Assembly (NCBI GenBank): GCA_963969395.1
Contig: OZ017799.1
Location: 7,070,501 to 7,134,500 of the forward strand
Length of the DNA: 64,000 nt
Direction of reading: 5' to 3'
Source of the DNA: Pseudoscleropodium purum
Taxonomy: Eukaryota; Streptophyta; Bryopsida; Hypnales; Brachytheciaceae
Position numbers and translations under genes: made by a program. This document shows positions 45,025 through 57,299 of this stretch, piece after piece (the first letter of the stretch is position 1; the number at the start of each line of letters is the position of its first letter). A model generated the notes under the pieces. The model was given only the letters and a program-made list of their open reading frames with translations. It made no database searches and was not told the DNA's origin.

Positions 45025-48000
45025 TCATGACTCCTCATCAACCTCTTCCAGCTGAGCCCGCCGCGCAGCGGCACGTTTCCGAATGAAAATACCCCAATGC
45101 AAAGCAGCCTTCAGCTTCAACCAGCCCACATACGCCTTGCCATTGGCACGGGGAGGTTTATGCTCCCCAACAGCTTCATCACCAGGTAAACCCACAAATG
45201 GAAAAGCTTCGTCCCCAGGAATAGGACCGTATGGGCTAAATGGAATGTCCCCTACCTGTCCATTATACATGCGCAGCAGTTGCTGAATCTGGGTATGCAT
45301 GTCCTCATTCTCTAAAAGCTCCAGGCTTCGAGCACGAAGCTCCTCCTCCGTCACATCGTCCGGAAACGCACCAGCGCCAGTGCCAGCAAACAGCCTGCCG
45401 AAGCTCTCCTGCTTCCTCAAATCGCGTCGCTGCCAGTCATTCTCGCCCGAGGTGTCATTTGCCAAAGGCAGTGCAGTCATTCCAGAGCTCGAGGCGCTTT
45501 GAGGGGGCCCCAGGGCTAACCCAGTCAGCCCTGCATGACCTCCCAGCAGCAGTTTCTCAGGTGGAGTAGCTAACACAGGTTGTTGATGCCGAGCCTCCAT
45601 GCTGCTGTTCATTTGCAGTGTAGGCCCCGAGATGCTATGGTTGTCTGGCAGCTGACTAATGGGACCCGAAAAGGACCGGGGTGCACGGGAAGCTAGCGGT
45701 TCCTGTGCATACGCAAGGGACCCTGATCCTCCTCCACTCCCTGCACTACCTGCATGGTTGGCGAGATATGCAACGAATCAGGTAAACAAATACACATCCA
45801 AACTGGAATGTGACTTGGAAGTGACCCTCTTGCACTGAAAAAAGGGCTGATTCGACTGCACAGGACGCTCAACACCGGACTCGTGCGGACCGCGCTCAGG
45901 TGATACCCCCACCTCAAATGTACACCCCTGGTGCATGTTCTTTCCACAGAACACACACTGGGTGTCACCTGAGCAGCGCTCCCACCCAACGAGTGCAGAA
46001 GCTCAGGTGACACCAACCCCTGAAATGTACAACGATCGTACATGTTCTCTCCATATAACATACACTGGGGGTCACCTGAGCAGCACTCCGCCCAGCAAAG
46101 GTGTTTCATTGCTAGAACTCAGGCATTTGAGTCTTCCAATTAAGGGAAATGAAATCACTCGCGCTACTCACTAGTTGAGAATCATATCAGTACTACAACC
46201 TGGACAGAAAAGCTACACTACACGAGAAGCTACAAGCGTTACGGAAACCAGCCTGTGCGATAAAACCGCCTTCAGAGCTAAAACATTGAAGAAGAAAAAC
46301 AAGATCGCAACACATCAGAGCTACAGTGAACAGGAGCTGAATAGACCGACTCTTCTATTGATTGGATGGGAAAAAAATAGTTAGCACGAGTACTGAGCCA
46401 ATGGAAGAACCCCGCACAAGCACAAAGTGGAATGATTTTTCTATGGTACACGAATGGATGGCCGTGGAAGTAACTAACAAAACTGCAGTCAACTCTCTCC
46501 TGCCAGTGACTAAATGTGCATGTACAACATTGGCCAGGCTATACCTGAAAGCTCTCAACAGGATTCATAAACCCCTGTGGGCCGTGGGCTGGCTCGCAGG
46601 GAAAACACCACTCCGTCATGGTAGCCCCTCAGGGACGGGAAGTTGGAAACTCACACAGCTGGCTCCGTTTTCCTTACTCTCCCAGCATACACATCCTTTT
46701 CTTTCTGTGCAAGCGAAACTCACGCAATCGACATTGAGAGTACCCCCTCCCTCTAAAAGTAATTGGCATGTCTGTATGCCTGCTGATGGTTCAGACTCGG
46801 ACCTTGCGAGTGAATATTGGACATATTGCGACCCCCTCCCAGCGGATCCTCGGTTCGGGTATCGAACCCTTTGGCTTGATACGTCTTCACCCCGATCAAG
46901 GCCTCCCCGTCGTACTCCACCACATTCTCCCAATTCTCATAGGCCACTTTTACAAGCTTGTCCACATACACCTGCATGCACCAAGTCAGATACACTGCTT
47001 CAGCAACACATAGACTTCACAACAGGAATTCAATGGGAACCCCTCCGAAAAAAGAAAACTTCTGGAGAAAGGAGGAACTAACAAGTGCCGAGGAAAATTA
47101 GTGTATCCACGTGAAAGTGTGCTAAAAATGCGCAAACACCAGATGTCAACGCTGGATGAGTTTCCGACGAACCTTCTCGCTGTCAGAGAGGGAATCCACT
47201 GACATATACGATCCATCAGCGATCAGACCCATCAGCTGGAATATGTTGTTGAAGATGACGCCAATATTTTGCTTCTCGTCGGCGTAGTACACATGCAACT
47301 TCCCACTCAAAACGCAAGTCTTGGCGTGCTCCACGGTGCCCTCCCACATCTTGTTGGACATTCCATTTCCCAAGATCTGAACGGAAAAAAACCCACAAAA
47401 AGCGTCTCAGACCGGATCGGACGTCTTCCCAAAAGCAGAACAGCACCGCAGTGGTTCAGTGAAATTCACTGTCCAGGAACCAAAAGGACGGAGACCATGA
47501 TAATACAGTTCACGAGAGTCGCGAAGTCAAACTTACATTACGGAGCCTTTGAGGATCCATGACCACCAACCGCAGAAAATCCTCCACTGTCATTATATGA
47601 GCACTATTGAGACGCTTGTGGAAAGCTCCATCTTTCCCTATCTTGTCCAGGCGCCAAACCTCATCGATCAAGGCAGGAGGATAGTGCTTCTTGTAAACTG
47701 GACACAGCAACGACAGGGACGATCAGAAACACAGGAAGAACCAACTCAGACACATTCACCGGAAACAATCACAATCTCCTCACTCTTGCAGATAACTTCA
47801 TCACAAAACATGGAGCATTTCTTTCAATCAAGACATGACCAATCCCAGGGTCAATCACCGTGTGATGAAAACGATACGGACGCACAAAGGAGGAGAGCTA
47901 CTCTAAGTACACAAGAAATGGAAACCATACGTTCTCCACGATGATCCTTCACAGTGAAGGCCTCCGTCTTGGCTTCCCGAATTCTCATGCCCTCACAAAA

Positions 48001-49409
48001 ACCGGACGAAATCTTCACGCCCAGACGGAACTTGCGACTGCGGATCCAACTCGAGTTATCTGTGAACGTCAACTCGCCCAAGGTGCCCACACCGTCCTTC
48101 AGTACCACACTAAGATCTCCGGTCAGAAGAGGTCTCTTCCCGTCTCGCTCACGGACCTCAAAGTTTTCGAATTCCTCCTGACTCCAATTATCCTCGTCCT
48201 CGGCTGTGAAATCGCCTTCTAACACCACAATGTCCAGCTTGGCGGAGGCTTCGGGTCCCGTGGTCACAACTTGGCCGGTGCCCGCATGCTGTAACACCAC
48301 ATGAATGGCGGAGCCCTGCTCCCCCTCCACTTTGCTTCCGGTGAACAGAGGAAGCGCCAACTTATTCCTGAATTGGAGACGCAGATTTTGTTGGTCTGGA
48401 CCTTGGATCCTTTTCGGGGAGGACCTGGAGAAGAGAACACAATTGAAGAAATCACCAAACGTCTCCGTTTGCAATGAAATTCAAAACCTGTCCGGCATAT
48501 ATCAATTCAATTCACTGAAAAAGTTGAGCACCGAAAGGTTTGGGATACAGCTATGAAAGATCAACACGACAAATCCAGTAGCATACCTCACTCCCACTTT
48601 CGGAGGAGCGAACTTAGCAAGTGCACGCTCGACCTCCTCTCCGACCTGCATTATTGGAACATTCAACCGTTTATGAAATTTTTGGGACTGAACTTACAAA
48701 TTTACAAACAGTTCCCTTCAGCTGCAGTGTCTCGCTAGAGAGGAAGCTCAAATCCGGGTTCAAAATGCACAAAGTAATTCGAAATCTCGAGAATGCCGCA
48801 CTACCAAAATTGTAGAGAGACTCAGAATGACCACAGAACAGCCATGCCTACACTTGAAGTGGATTCTTGACTTGACAAACAGATCTATCAACATCTTTAA
48901 AAAGTAGTTCATTCACACGCAGCGGGTATCGAAATTCATGCCAGCAGCACTCTCCGGAGCCGCTCACCAGTTCACGAAGCACACTCCAGGAGAGCCGGGT
49001 TTCAACATAAAGAGCTTACACGGGTTCCAAATACTTGCACACAGAGGTGAAATTCTTAGGCAAACCTATTACCGAAGCTGAAACAGAGAGACATTGACTC
49101 CTTCCCTGACTATTTCACAATGGATGGATAGAGCGCTCACCACTCGACGAAGAAGAGGCTCAAGAGTGGAGCAAAGTTTCTGCAGGCTGTCCATTTTCAC
49201 GGCCTCCACAATAACACTGCGCACAACAGTCACAACAGCAGTGTGAATTCACCAAAATCCACACACAGGCACAATTGGATGCCAAACACGCAAGGACCGA
49301 AACACGGACGCACGCACCTGGCAAGCTGAGGCCGCGGACGCTTCTCATCCGGCATCCCGTCTTTGGATGCATCTCGGTCCAGCGCTCGTTTCTCTCTCGA
49401 CATACTCAT
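45025..49409 (-). CDS. CBP60: CBP60-family calmodulin-binding transcription factor, copy 2
   Basis: Mirror copy of the gene at 32387-36771, with the same predicted 659-residue product, so both copies appear intact. Exons on the minus strand: 49318-49409, 49141-49216, 48587-48645, 47931-48424, 47537-47697, 47173-47376, 46803-46971, 45025-45749. The same uncertainty on the exon 7 donor applies. The two genes converge: their 3' ends face each other across the spacer. With 1 kb of identical upstream sequence each, both could be expressed alike. Identical introns as well as exons point to a very recent duplication or ongoing gene conversion. Confidence 0.92.
45894..46081. repeat. Paired 81-bp inverted-end units in CBP60 copy 2 intron 7
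   Basis: Mirror of 35715-35902: units 45894-45974 and 46001-46081, each bounded by GCTCAGGTGA and its complement. Confidence 0.8.
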
Positions 49410-50447
49410 TCGGGCCGTTGAGCTCACTGCAGGATAAGCCAGGTTGACGGTCCGGAACTCTCCGACGCCGGGCTTGGCTCTCCAAATCTGGAGAATTCCC
49501 TGCGTAACGTTGAGCCGCACCCCGATTCTAACCCTCACCAATTCCTGTTTCTCACACTAACAGAACTCACTCCACTGGTATCAGACCTTCAAACTGTCCC
49601 TGAAACTGCAGCGATCCTTCGAAAGGTCGACAGGAAGCTTCCTCACTGAGATTCTATCCTTCGGATCGCCAGACGACAGCCACCACGAAGTTCCTCCTAG
49701 GGTCTTGGGTTCTCCGAACTCCGTCCGGATATCAGATGGACAACAGCAAGTGGCGTGGTCGGGCCAGTCGCAGAGGCTGTCTCATCAGTCGCAAAAGGCT
49801 CCGGAGCCTCGAAGCTGGATCCCTGACTGGCACACCGTTCTGAAAATTCACACCCTCACTCCTCGCTTCACTTAACTACTGTACCCACCCATCCCCCGAA
49901 AGAGCTAGGGCAGGTCCTCCAATAGAAAAATATTCCAACAAGATCCCCTGCCGCAGGTTCTCGAGAAGGTCCGCCGAAACTGCGCCGCTCCTTCCCCGAC
50001 CCTGACGCGCACAAGGTGGCGAGAACCTAGGCTATTCTCTGCTCAGAGGCTCAAGACCGAGTCCATTCTCGTTAGCACTTAGCAGCCCTGCCTCGCTTCC
50101 CGGTCTGCAATCCTAAATCAACAGGCGGATAACCTTCAGGGGCCAACAGTAGTACGAACTTAGAGGAAAGAAACCAGAAGGATTTGCAACCCGATTCGCG
50201 AGCTTCAGCAAAAGCTGCAATAGCTTCTGGGGCGACCAGCCGGCCCACTCCAGACGAGAGAGACGACGACTTGGATGGAAACCCGACGACCGGACGGACG
50301 GAACCCCGACGGACGTTCGTTAAACTGCCTCAGTCGTTCATCCAGACGTGGCGCAGCCAACGACGTTCGATTGGATGGAAAAACGCGCGGGGGTGCGGTT
50401 TTCGTTCGTTCGTCGGCTACGTTCATCCTGTCCGTAGCCACGATTTC
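49410..50447 (-). promoter_or_regulatory. CBP60 copy 2 promoter and 5' leader region
   Basis: Mirror of 31349-32386. Upstream flanks beyond it differ from copy 1, so any distal control elements would not be shared. Confidence 0.5.
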
Positions 50448-51628
50448 AGCGGTGGTGGGTGATATACGTCATTAGGCGGGCCCATGGTTCCCACAATGAT
50501 AGGCTTTTTTCGCTGGTCCAGGAATTGTCAATTGTGTGGAGTACAGAACCCCTGCTGGACCATTTTCCAAGTGCTCTTATTATTGTAGTTTGGTCTTTTA
50601 ACATTTTTATAAAAAAATGTGTATGTCTCATAATTTTCTTTATCCAGCCAATATGTTGAAAAGTGTGTCTAGAATATATGGAGAAAACTTTAACCAAAAT
50701 AGACATTTGTGTCCATCTCCAAAGTACTTATAAAGTGGAAGATAGTTTAAGATGAAAGATTAACCCAGATTACTATTAGTTTTCAATATATATTGTGATT
50801 TGTGAATCCCAATTGTGAGAATATTCTGGTATGCAAGATACATCCTTTGTTTTTTATTTTATTTGAAAATTTTGAAAACTGAACTTAAAAATTAACCGTG
50901 TATGTTTTCTCATTCTTTATTTGCCTTCAAAATGGAACCATTCACAACTTTCATCTCATTTTTTGAAATTGAATGGTTCAATTGTTTTTGAGTAAATATC
51001 AATTTCTAATATCCAAAATATGTGATTAATATTTTTTAGAATATATTCTTTGTTGCCCACTTTGACATTGAAATTTTAAATAGACTTATAACTTTTGCAA
51101 TATTTTTCGAAGGGACATGAAATAGAACTTCCGAAGTAAATTAGGATGATTAGCATCCATCCTATAAGATTGTTACAAAAATTATAAATTATGGAGTCAA
51201 TAAAGATTGCCCAAGTTCTCAAAAATCCCAAAATGGACTCCTTAGAGAATTAGGGGTTAAAAGAGCAACATTAGCATTGACAAGTAAAAGAACAGTCTTT
51301 TTCCAAATTCTAGATTGGAAAGGTATGTGATTTTGTTTTGAAAGCCTATGATGTACATTTTTTATTAGAATTGAATCAACCAAAAATTTTATAGATTATT
51401 CATTGATTTTTTCATTTAGTGATCTTTTTTTAAATTTGTTCTTAGAATCCAACAAATGAAACCATAGAAAGTGGCTAGAGGGTCTATAATGGGATTTCTT
51501 CATAGGATAACATTTCGAAACTTTGATCCTATTTTTTACATTTTTAAGAATGCAAGAAAGTTTTCATACCAAGGATCATAAACCTTTGAAATTTGGAATT
51601 CATATTTGGAATCAAAGACCTTGACTCA

Positions 51629-52429
51629 CACTAGAAGAAAAAACATGTTTGGCACAACCAACTACTATGCAACTAGTGTCCTATACAACTATCATGCAGC
51701 TCTAATCCTCTCTATTAGCACCAAATCTAATGAAATTATTTTTTGTCGTTGTTTTACAACATAATGTTGGTACGTGATTTTAGTTGCAAAGTAATCATTC
51801 TATAGTTGCAAAAAACAACTAGTAAACAACTAGTGTCCTATACAACTATCATGCAACTCTAAAATGACCAAAGTTGTTTCCTAGTTGATTTCAAAATTCA
51901 TTCCCATTTGTCTTATATCAATTGTCCCATATCAATTGTAAAGAGTACCATTAGATTGAACATAGAAGACTTGTAAATTGTTGTATTCTTTAACAATGAA
52001 TTTTTTTGATAGAAATCTAAGATCTCTACAATCTATAGAAATAAAAATAATAATTAAAATCTTAAAATCTATGATATTGAATTTTGAAATCTAGAATAAG
52101 GTAGATTTGAAATCCAAAAATCTAAAATAAACGTAGTTCTAAGATTCTAAAATCAATAAAGAAGGTAGATAGGAAATTTTCAAATCTACAAGTCATTGAG
52201 ATTAATATTTTAAAATCTACAAATCAATAAGTTGCAAACAAGTTGCAAACGTCAATGAAGTTCTTCACATGCTATCAGATGACAAAAAAAAATTGCAACT
52301 GGATTGCATCTAATGCAACTTGTTCGTAGCAACTATAGGCTCAAAATTGTTGCCTAGTTGTAAACGTCCTATGCAACTATAGATCAAGTTGCACACTGTA
52401 GTTGCAAAATCCTTCATTTTCTTCTAGTG
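51629..52429. mobile_element. CACTA-like TIR element, 801 bp, with TCA target duplication
   Basis: Terminal inverted repeats are CACTAGAAGAAAA and its complement 'ttttcttctagtg', flanked on both sides by the 3-bp duplication TCA (51626-51628 and 52430-52432). CACTA-superfamily elements make 3-bp duplications and start with CACTA. The interior repeats 'caactagtgtcctatacaac' and 'gttgcaa' words in both directions and has no transposase, so it is non-autonomous. Confidence 0.8.
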
Positions 52430-52586
52430 TCAAATATGAAAGGTTATGATTCACACAATTAACTTTGACTCAACCAAGGCCTCTTTTCTAATAAAACATT
52501 CAATATTTTACTATTATATTGAAAAATGTAGAATTTTTTTGAATTTTTTGTATATTTAAGTGTGAGGGCTTATACTAAACTAGTAT

Positions 52587-52645
52587 AAAAATGTTGTGCA
52601 ATGATGTTATTTATAGAAAAAAATTAATCATTGCACAACATTTTT
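52587..52645. other. Perfect 19-bp hairpin
   Basis: 'aaaaatgttgtgcaatgat' (52587-52605) and its complement (52627-52645) with a 21-base loop. A smaller palindrome, ttatact-aaac-tagtataa, lies just upstream at 52570-52588. Similar 'tagactagtataaaaatg' wording occurs near 22719, so this may be part of a dispersed repeat. Confidence 0.6.
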
Positions 52646-53983
52646 TTCCTTGAAATTATTAAAATTGAGTTCATAAACAAAATCAAAACAATATTTTTTC
52701 AAAAATTTGCTAAGATTGCCTACACAATATGAAGCTTTATGACTTTCACATTACTTATCCAAATGGAATGAATCAAATCTTTTTATATACAAAAAATGAT
52801 CATTCATAAGAAACAAATTTAAAAGACAATTATTTCAATTTTTTTTCTACCTACTCTCACATAATTTGGGCTTATTGTGGCATAACTTTTATTCCTAGAC
52901 ATTAATTGAAATAAAAGTTATATTCTCTAAAAGCTCATCAATTTTTCTATTTTGAAAAAAAGTTTCAAAAAATCTTGCCAAAAATTGAGATCATAGATAC
53001 CTCCCAAAACTTTCAAGAGTCTCCTAAAGGGACTCTTATGACTTTAGGAATTAATTAGGAACAAGACTCACAATTCCATTTCTTTATTTTATTTTACTTT
53101 GGATTTTCACCACCTTAAGAGATTATGAGGTATGTACCAGCATTTGGGAAGTTTTTTGAGTTGCCTTGGTAATTTTCTTCTTCTTTATAAAGGGACCAAT
53201 TTTTTTTGTAGAGGCACTGATTGCATCTTCTCCTTATCAAAATCTTCCAGTTTATTTCCTCTAGTATCAAATTCTCACCGACCAATTTCCTTCAACTTCA
53301 AATTTATAAAGGTTGCAATACATCCTCCATATAAGTTGGAAATATTCTATTTTTCATGGCAATTAGATTCGAAACTATTGCAATTGTCATTTAAGTATGT
53401 ATTGTTCTCACATGTTTCAAATTTATCAACTCTTCATTGATCAAAATATTTGCAACTTGATGTCAATGAGTAAGATTTCTTGGTTGATGCAATAACTTGA
53501 TTCAACATAGCTTGAATATTGATATGCAAGTTTTGCACAAATTACTTGTAAAATTTGCATATCATAGATGTTATTTGTCATGATGCCAAAATCCAACTTT
53601 GATATCAACCTTCAAACATCATCACTAATTGTAGTGTAATAAGCAAGCAACTAGTAATGGTGCCAGAAAACCCTAAATACAACTAGATAACTATGGCAAT
53701 TCTAAGTGATAGGCACAAATAAATATCAATTTGTAATACTACAAAGAATCAATGAAAATCTTCATTTTCAAGAAATTTAGCTCCTACAAAAAACTTGGCA
53801 ACTTCTTCATGATTACTCCACAAACTATGTAATACTCTTGCTCTACCACCAAGCCACCTCTACAATAAGAAAGATTCAAATACTAGACAAAGCCTCAATC
53901 TTTGTATACATCTTGAAAGTCAGTTTAAGAAGAAGTAGTGTCTACCTTGTCCAAGAAGATACCCACCTCCATTAACCTAGGTA

Positions 53984-54235
53984 TTAGCCTTGAATTCTAA
54001 ATTGTAAGTGGCTAAGATCCAACAATTTCATGGAAGTGGCGGCTAAATAGCCCCCATTTATTTTTGCATACCAGTAGGTTGCCAGTCCTATCAATGTTTT
54101 GTCCGGTTTTCCATCCTCCATTTTCACACTCCAACCAGTTATTTTCCCAAAGGCATTGGCTAACAAGGAACTAACCACCAGTTCTTCCCGGACATTGGTA
54201 TGTACATTGCAAAGAATTATTTCCAAAGCTTCCAC
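53984..54235 (-). other. Possible gene fragment (83-codon ORF)
   Basis: Its translation has balanced composition (NVREELVVSSLLANAFGKIT, then LIGLATYWYAKINGGYLAAT), unlike chance ORFs nearby. No family recognised and no neighbouring exons found. It may be a remnant of a captured gene or of a transposon protein. Confidence 0.3.
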
Positions 54236-54264
54236 ACGTACTTGAAGTTTTTAAATTGGAGCAA

Positions 54265-54286
54265 CCCCCCCCCCCCCCCCCCCCCC
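54265..54286. repeat. Poly(C) run of 22
   Basis: Twenty-two consecutive C bases followed by 'tcttt'. It is the only long G/C homopolymer in the window and is prone to length variation and sequencing error. Confidence 0.8.
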
Positions 54287-55084
54287 TCTTTGTCATCTTC
54301 TTGAACCCTAAAATTGCACCTCAATCACCCTCATTATGTGCTTGTCCACAACACCCTTCACTTCGTAAACCATGACTATGCCCAACTATTACTCCCTAAT
54401 TGACTTCCTAAGCCAAATCAAGTGTGAAAAACAAGTCATGACAAAAATCCTTTAACAAAAATCCAGGGAGCACAAGAAGTGAGTAGACTCTAGAAGATGG
54501 GAAGAAGACTGGGTTTTTTTTTGCATGATTGAACATTATCACTGAGGGTCCAAAAATTGCCCAGGTTCACCATAGATTGCTAGACCTTGTCCTTGTCAAA
54601 GAATGGAGATGCTGAAATTGCCTTAGCTATACAATAAGCCCAAATTACGTGAGAGTAGGTAGAAAAAAGAGCTGAAATTGCCCTAGCTATACAATGTGAA
54701 CCCTTGCCAAAAATGTCTCATTCAAAAATTGGATAGATTATTTTCCACAATCTCTTCCTCATGCATGAGGTTTATGTAATCAAAGGTTACAAATTTTTCA
54801 TTCATTGATCATATATTTCATCCATCATTAAATAGGCATTTAAATTGAACAATCTCCTCGTTGTTAGAAATTCTTTTAAAAAAAAATATTTGCCCTCCTC
54901 GTCAACCTTTTTTTTCCAAAATTTCTTCCTCCTCCATGAGGCCAATGTGAATTAACCCCTCACTTGTCCGCAAGGAAAAACAATGGAAATTTTTAATTGC
55001 CACATATGATAAAATTTGCAAATTCTAAACTCACATTTGCAATTAGTGGCCCCAAATTAGCTTAGGGGTTGTGTAGAAGATATA

Positions 55085-55239
55085 TTAGTTAGGCACAAAA
55101 TAGGTTTTTTTTTTAACAAGCACCCCTAGAATGACTTGGGGTGACAAGTAGGTTGGGGTGAACTACCACCTTTGCTCATCCCTCCAAGTCATGCTTAGAG
55201 TGCATGTAAAAAAAATCCTATTATTTTATGCCTAACTAA
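55085..55239. mobile_element. Foldback element, about 60-bp arms
   Basis: 'ttagttaggcacaaaatagg' on the left matches the complement of 'aatcctattattttatgcct' on the right, continuing through a T-run and 'gaatgacttgggg' versus 'cctccaagtcatgc'. The same wording ('cctccaagtca', 'ccccttattttgtgcttga') recurs near 56540-56595. Confidence 0.55.
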
Positions 55240-55262
55240 TTATTTTATCCTTTACACCTCTC

Positions 55263-55998
55263 TTAACCCCTCATTGCCGCAAGGACCCAAAAGTGTCCTC
55301 ATACAGTTTTCAAAGTCCTATAACTTTTGCATCCAATGTCCAAATTCGATAAAAACTCATTCGAAAATTTGCGCTCTCTCTTCTAGTTTGTGTGGTAGGA
55401 TTTTCAAATCACATGAAAAGATTTTTGGGGCCTTCGAAAGCCTGTGAGTTATTCCAACCTGTGAACGTAGGGAATAAGTTCAATGCAGCGGAATGACATG
55501 GCTGAGCCCCTACTACATCATTGCCCCAATTTTTTTTAAACTTTTTTTGGCATTTGAAGAATTAAATTTTAAATTTTTTTTTTTTTTTTCTAACTACAGG
55601 TCGTTCCCTCCATTATGAGGAACAATTGCGAGGGAACAGGCCCGAATTAGGCTTCTAGAGCCCCCCAAAATCTTCTAATGATTCGAGATGTATATAGTAA
55701 TTGGAAGCCAATCAAAATTCACAAGCTCAATTTGAGTCCACTAAACTGCATTTGATGGCTGCAACTTTGAGGGTTGTATTTCCTTCATCCAATGTTTGTT
55801 TTCAATAAAAATTTGTTGTATTATGTTCTTTGTTAAGTCTAGTTATTGTGGTAAAATTTGCATGTCAATCTAAGTTCTTTTGAATGTTTGGGAGCAATTC
55901 AAAATTCAAAATCCCAACATTTTTGGATTACAATGAACTTTGGCAATTTGTTTCTTCTCTATACAATGTCTGTTTCCAATAAAAAAAATTTAGAAAAT
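55263..55998. repeat. Dispersed direct repeat R2, copy 1
   Basis: Begins 'taacccctcattgccgcaag' and matches 63541-64000 in the same orientation. Copy 2 lacks about 270 bp corresponding to roughly 55413-55685. The two share 'cctataacttttg', 'gcgctctctcttctagtttg' and 'catttttggattac'. Non-coding. Confidence 0.75.
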
Positions 55999-56989
55999 TT
56001 GTGCATACTAATTTATTTTGTGAGGTTAAAATTTCATATCAATCCAAGAAGTTATGAGTGACAAAAGCATTTTAGTAGAAGGAGGTTCGGTCTCATATGT
56101 GTTTTCTACAACTTTTCTCACCTAATTTTTGACATTTGCAAGCCATTTTGCAAACACATTGAATCAATTTATTGATTTTTTTTTTCACTAGTGTGTTTGT
56201 ATGTTGGTTTTGAATAACTTTATAGTTTTAAATTTTTCATTTGAGTAAGTTTAGAAATCAAATTTCACCTCCAAGTGTCTTGCTAGGAAAATTTCAGCAT
56301 CTTTTTTCAACACTAAAACATTATAATCTTTCAATTTATATGGTCAAATGACTCCAAATTTGATTCACATCATCTACAACATGTTCACTACCATATTGTA
56401 TGGTTAAGATCTTTATAAATTAGTAAAATTTACAACTATATCAGTTCAAAAGCAATGATGTTTTTCAACCCAAATAAAACTTCGACGATGAAGGGGGTGC
56501 TCATTTAGTTGGGGTGAATTGGCCCCCTCACTCAGCCCCTCCAAGTCAGTCCATGGATTGCAAGTTAAAAAAAGCCCCTTATTTTGTGCTTGATTAAATT
56601 ACCTACTCATTAAATGATATTTGAGGCCTGTCAAGGGGGGTTTCGGGCCCGTTCTTGTCGTTGTTCCCCTACAACGAAGGCATATGGCCGATTGTCAAAA
56701 ATAAAATGAAAATGAAAATAAAAATAAAAAAATTTTAATTCATGAAATATTTATAAAAAATTTTAAAAAAAAGTTGAAAAAAAATGAAAATGACGTGATA
56801 CTCTCTCAACCACGTTAGACTACACTGTTGGTTGCATTCACTACGTTCTTGGGGCCTGATAACTCGCAGTCTCCTTTGGGCCTCAAATCTCCCCTAATGT
56901 CACTTCTCCCACCTAATTTGAGGCATCTGATTGCAATTATGAATTTGCAAATTTGCAAATTTTATCATGTGCGTGGCAAATAAAAAAAT

Positions 56990-57260
56990 TTCAGCGTTTT
57001 CCCGAGGGGACGAGCGACCCAGCCCGCCCTACAGTATACGCAGTCGGCTGACTGGATTCTGGGTCACGTCCTCAGTCGGCCAAGGCTTCTCTGCCACTCG
57101 ACACGTGTACCTAGTACCTGCCACTAGAAGCTTCTTCCCATCGACACGGCATTGCAGAGTAGACACCGTTTCACTGAGAAGCTCCTCCGAAAGCCGCTCT
57201 TGCCATCAGCCCCTGAGACTGGGCCAGGGAGGATTGACCCCTCTATTGCTCCACCAGAGC
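56990..57260. other. GC-rich island of unknown origin
   Basis: About 260 bp with clearly higher GC ('cgagcgacccagcccgccct', 'cagtcggctgactggattct') inside AT-rich DNA. It is flanked by related AT-rich blocks (56913-56990 and 57310-57405). Its right part 'gggccagggaggattgaccc' is inverted at 57430-57450. An ORF crosses it (56967-57299), but I recognise no protein. It may be a captured gene piece or the body of a small transposon. Confidence 0.45.
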
Positions 57261-57299
57261 ATAAATGTCAAAAATTGTCCCTTATTTTGTGCCACTTAA

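Larger units (their letters stand above)
44503..50448 (-). repeat. Right arm of large inverted repeat (5,946 bp)
   Basis: Reverse complement of 31348-37293. It ends at 'cgatttca' (50441-50448), after which the sequence differs from the left flank. A weak similarity may extend a little further (AATGACGT...ATCACC on both sides), as if the original duplication was slightly longer than the part that is identical now. Confidence 0.95.
50449..53983. other. AT-rich intergenic DNA with repeats
   Basis: No supported gene. Contains the TIR element 51629-52429, a hairpin at 52587-52645 and a repeat block 52660-53060, which is inversely related to 60530-60880. The ORF at 53132-53440 has a Phe/Ser-rich chance-like composition and is not called. 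Confidence 0.5.
54236..56900. other. AT-rich intergenic DNA with inverted repeat blocks
   Basis: No gene. Includes the C run at 54265-54286, the foldback 55085-55239 and the first copy of the direct repeat at 55263-55998. Confidence 0.5.

Noticed and set aside
31348..50448. The inverted repeat as a simple fold-back sequencing artefact
   Set aside because: A fold-back would mirror without limit around one point, but here the spacer is unique, both outer flanks differ and there is at least one mismatch. An assembly misjoin still cannot be excluded from sequence alone.
53132..53440. A 102-codon ORF rich in Phe, Leu and Ser
   Set aside because: Composition matches chance translation of T-rich DNA, with no exon signals or domain.
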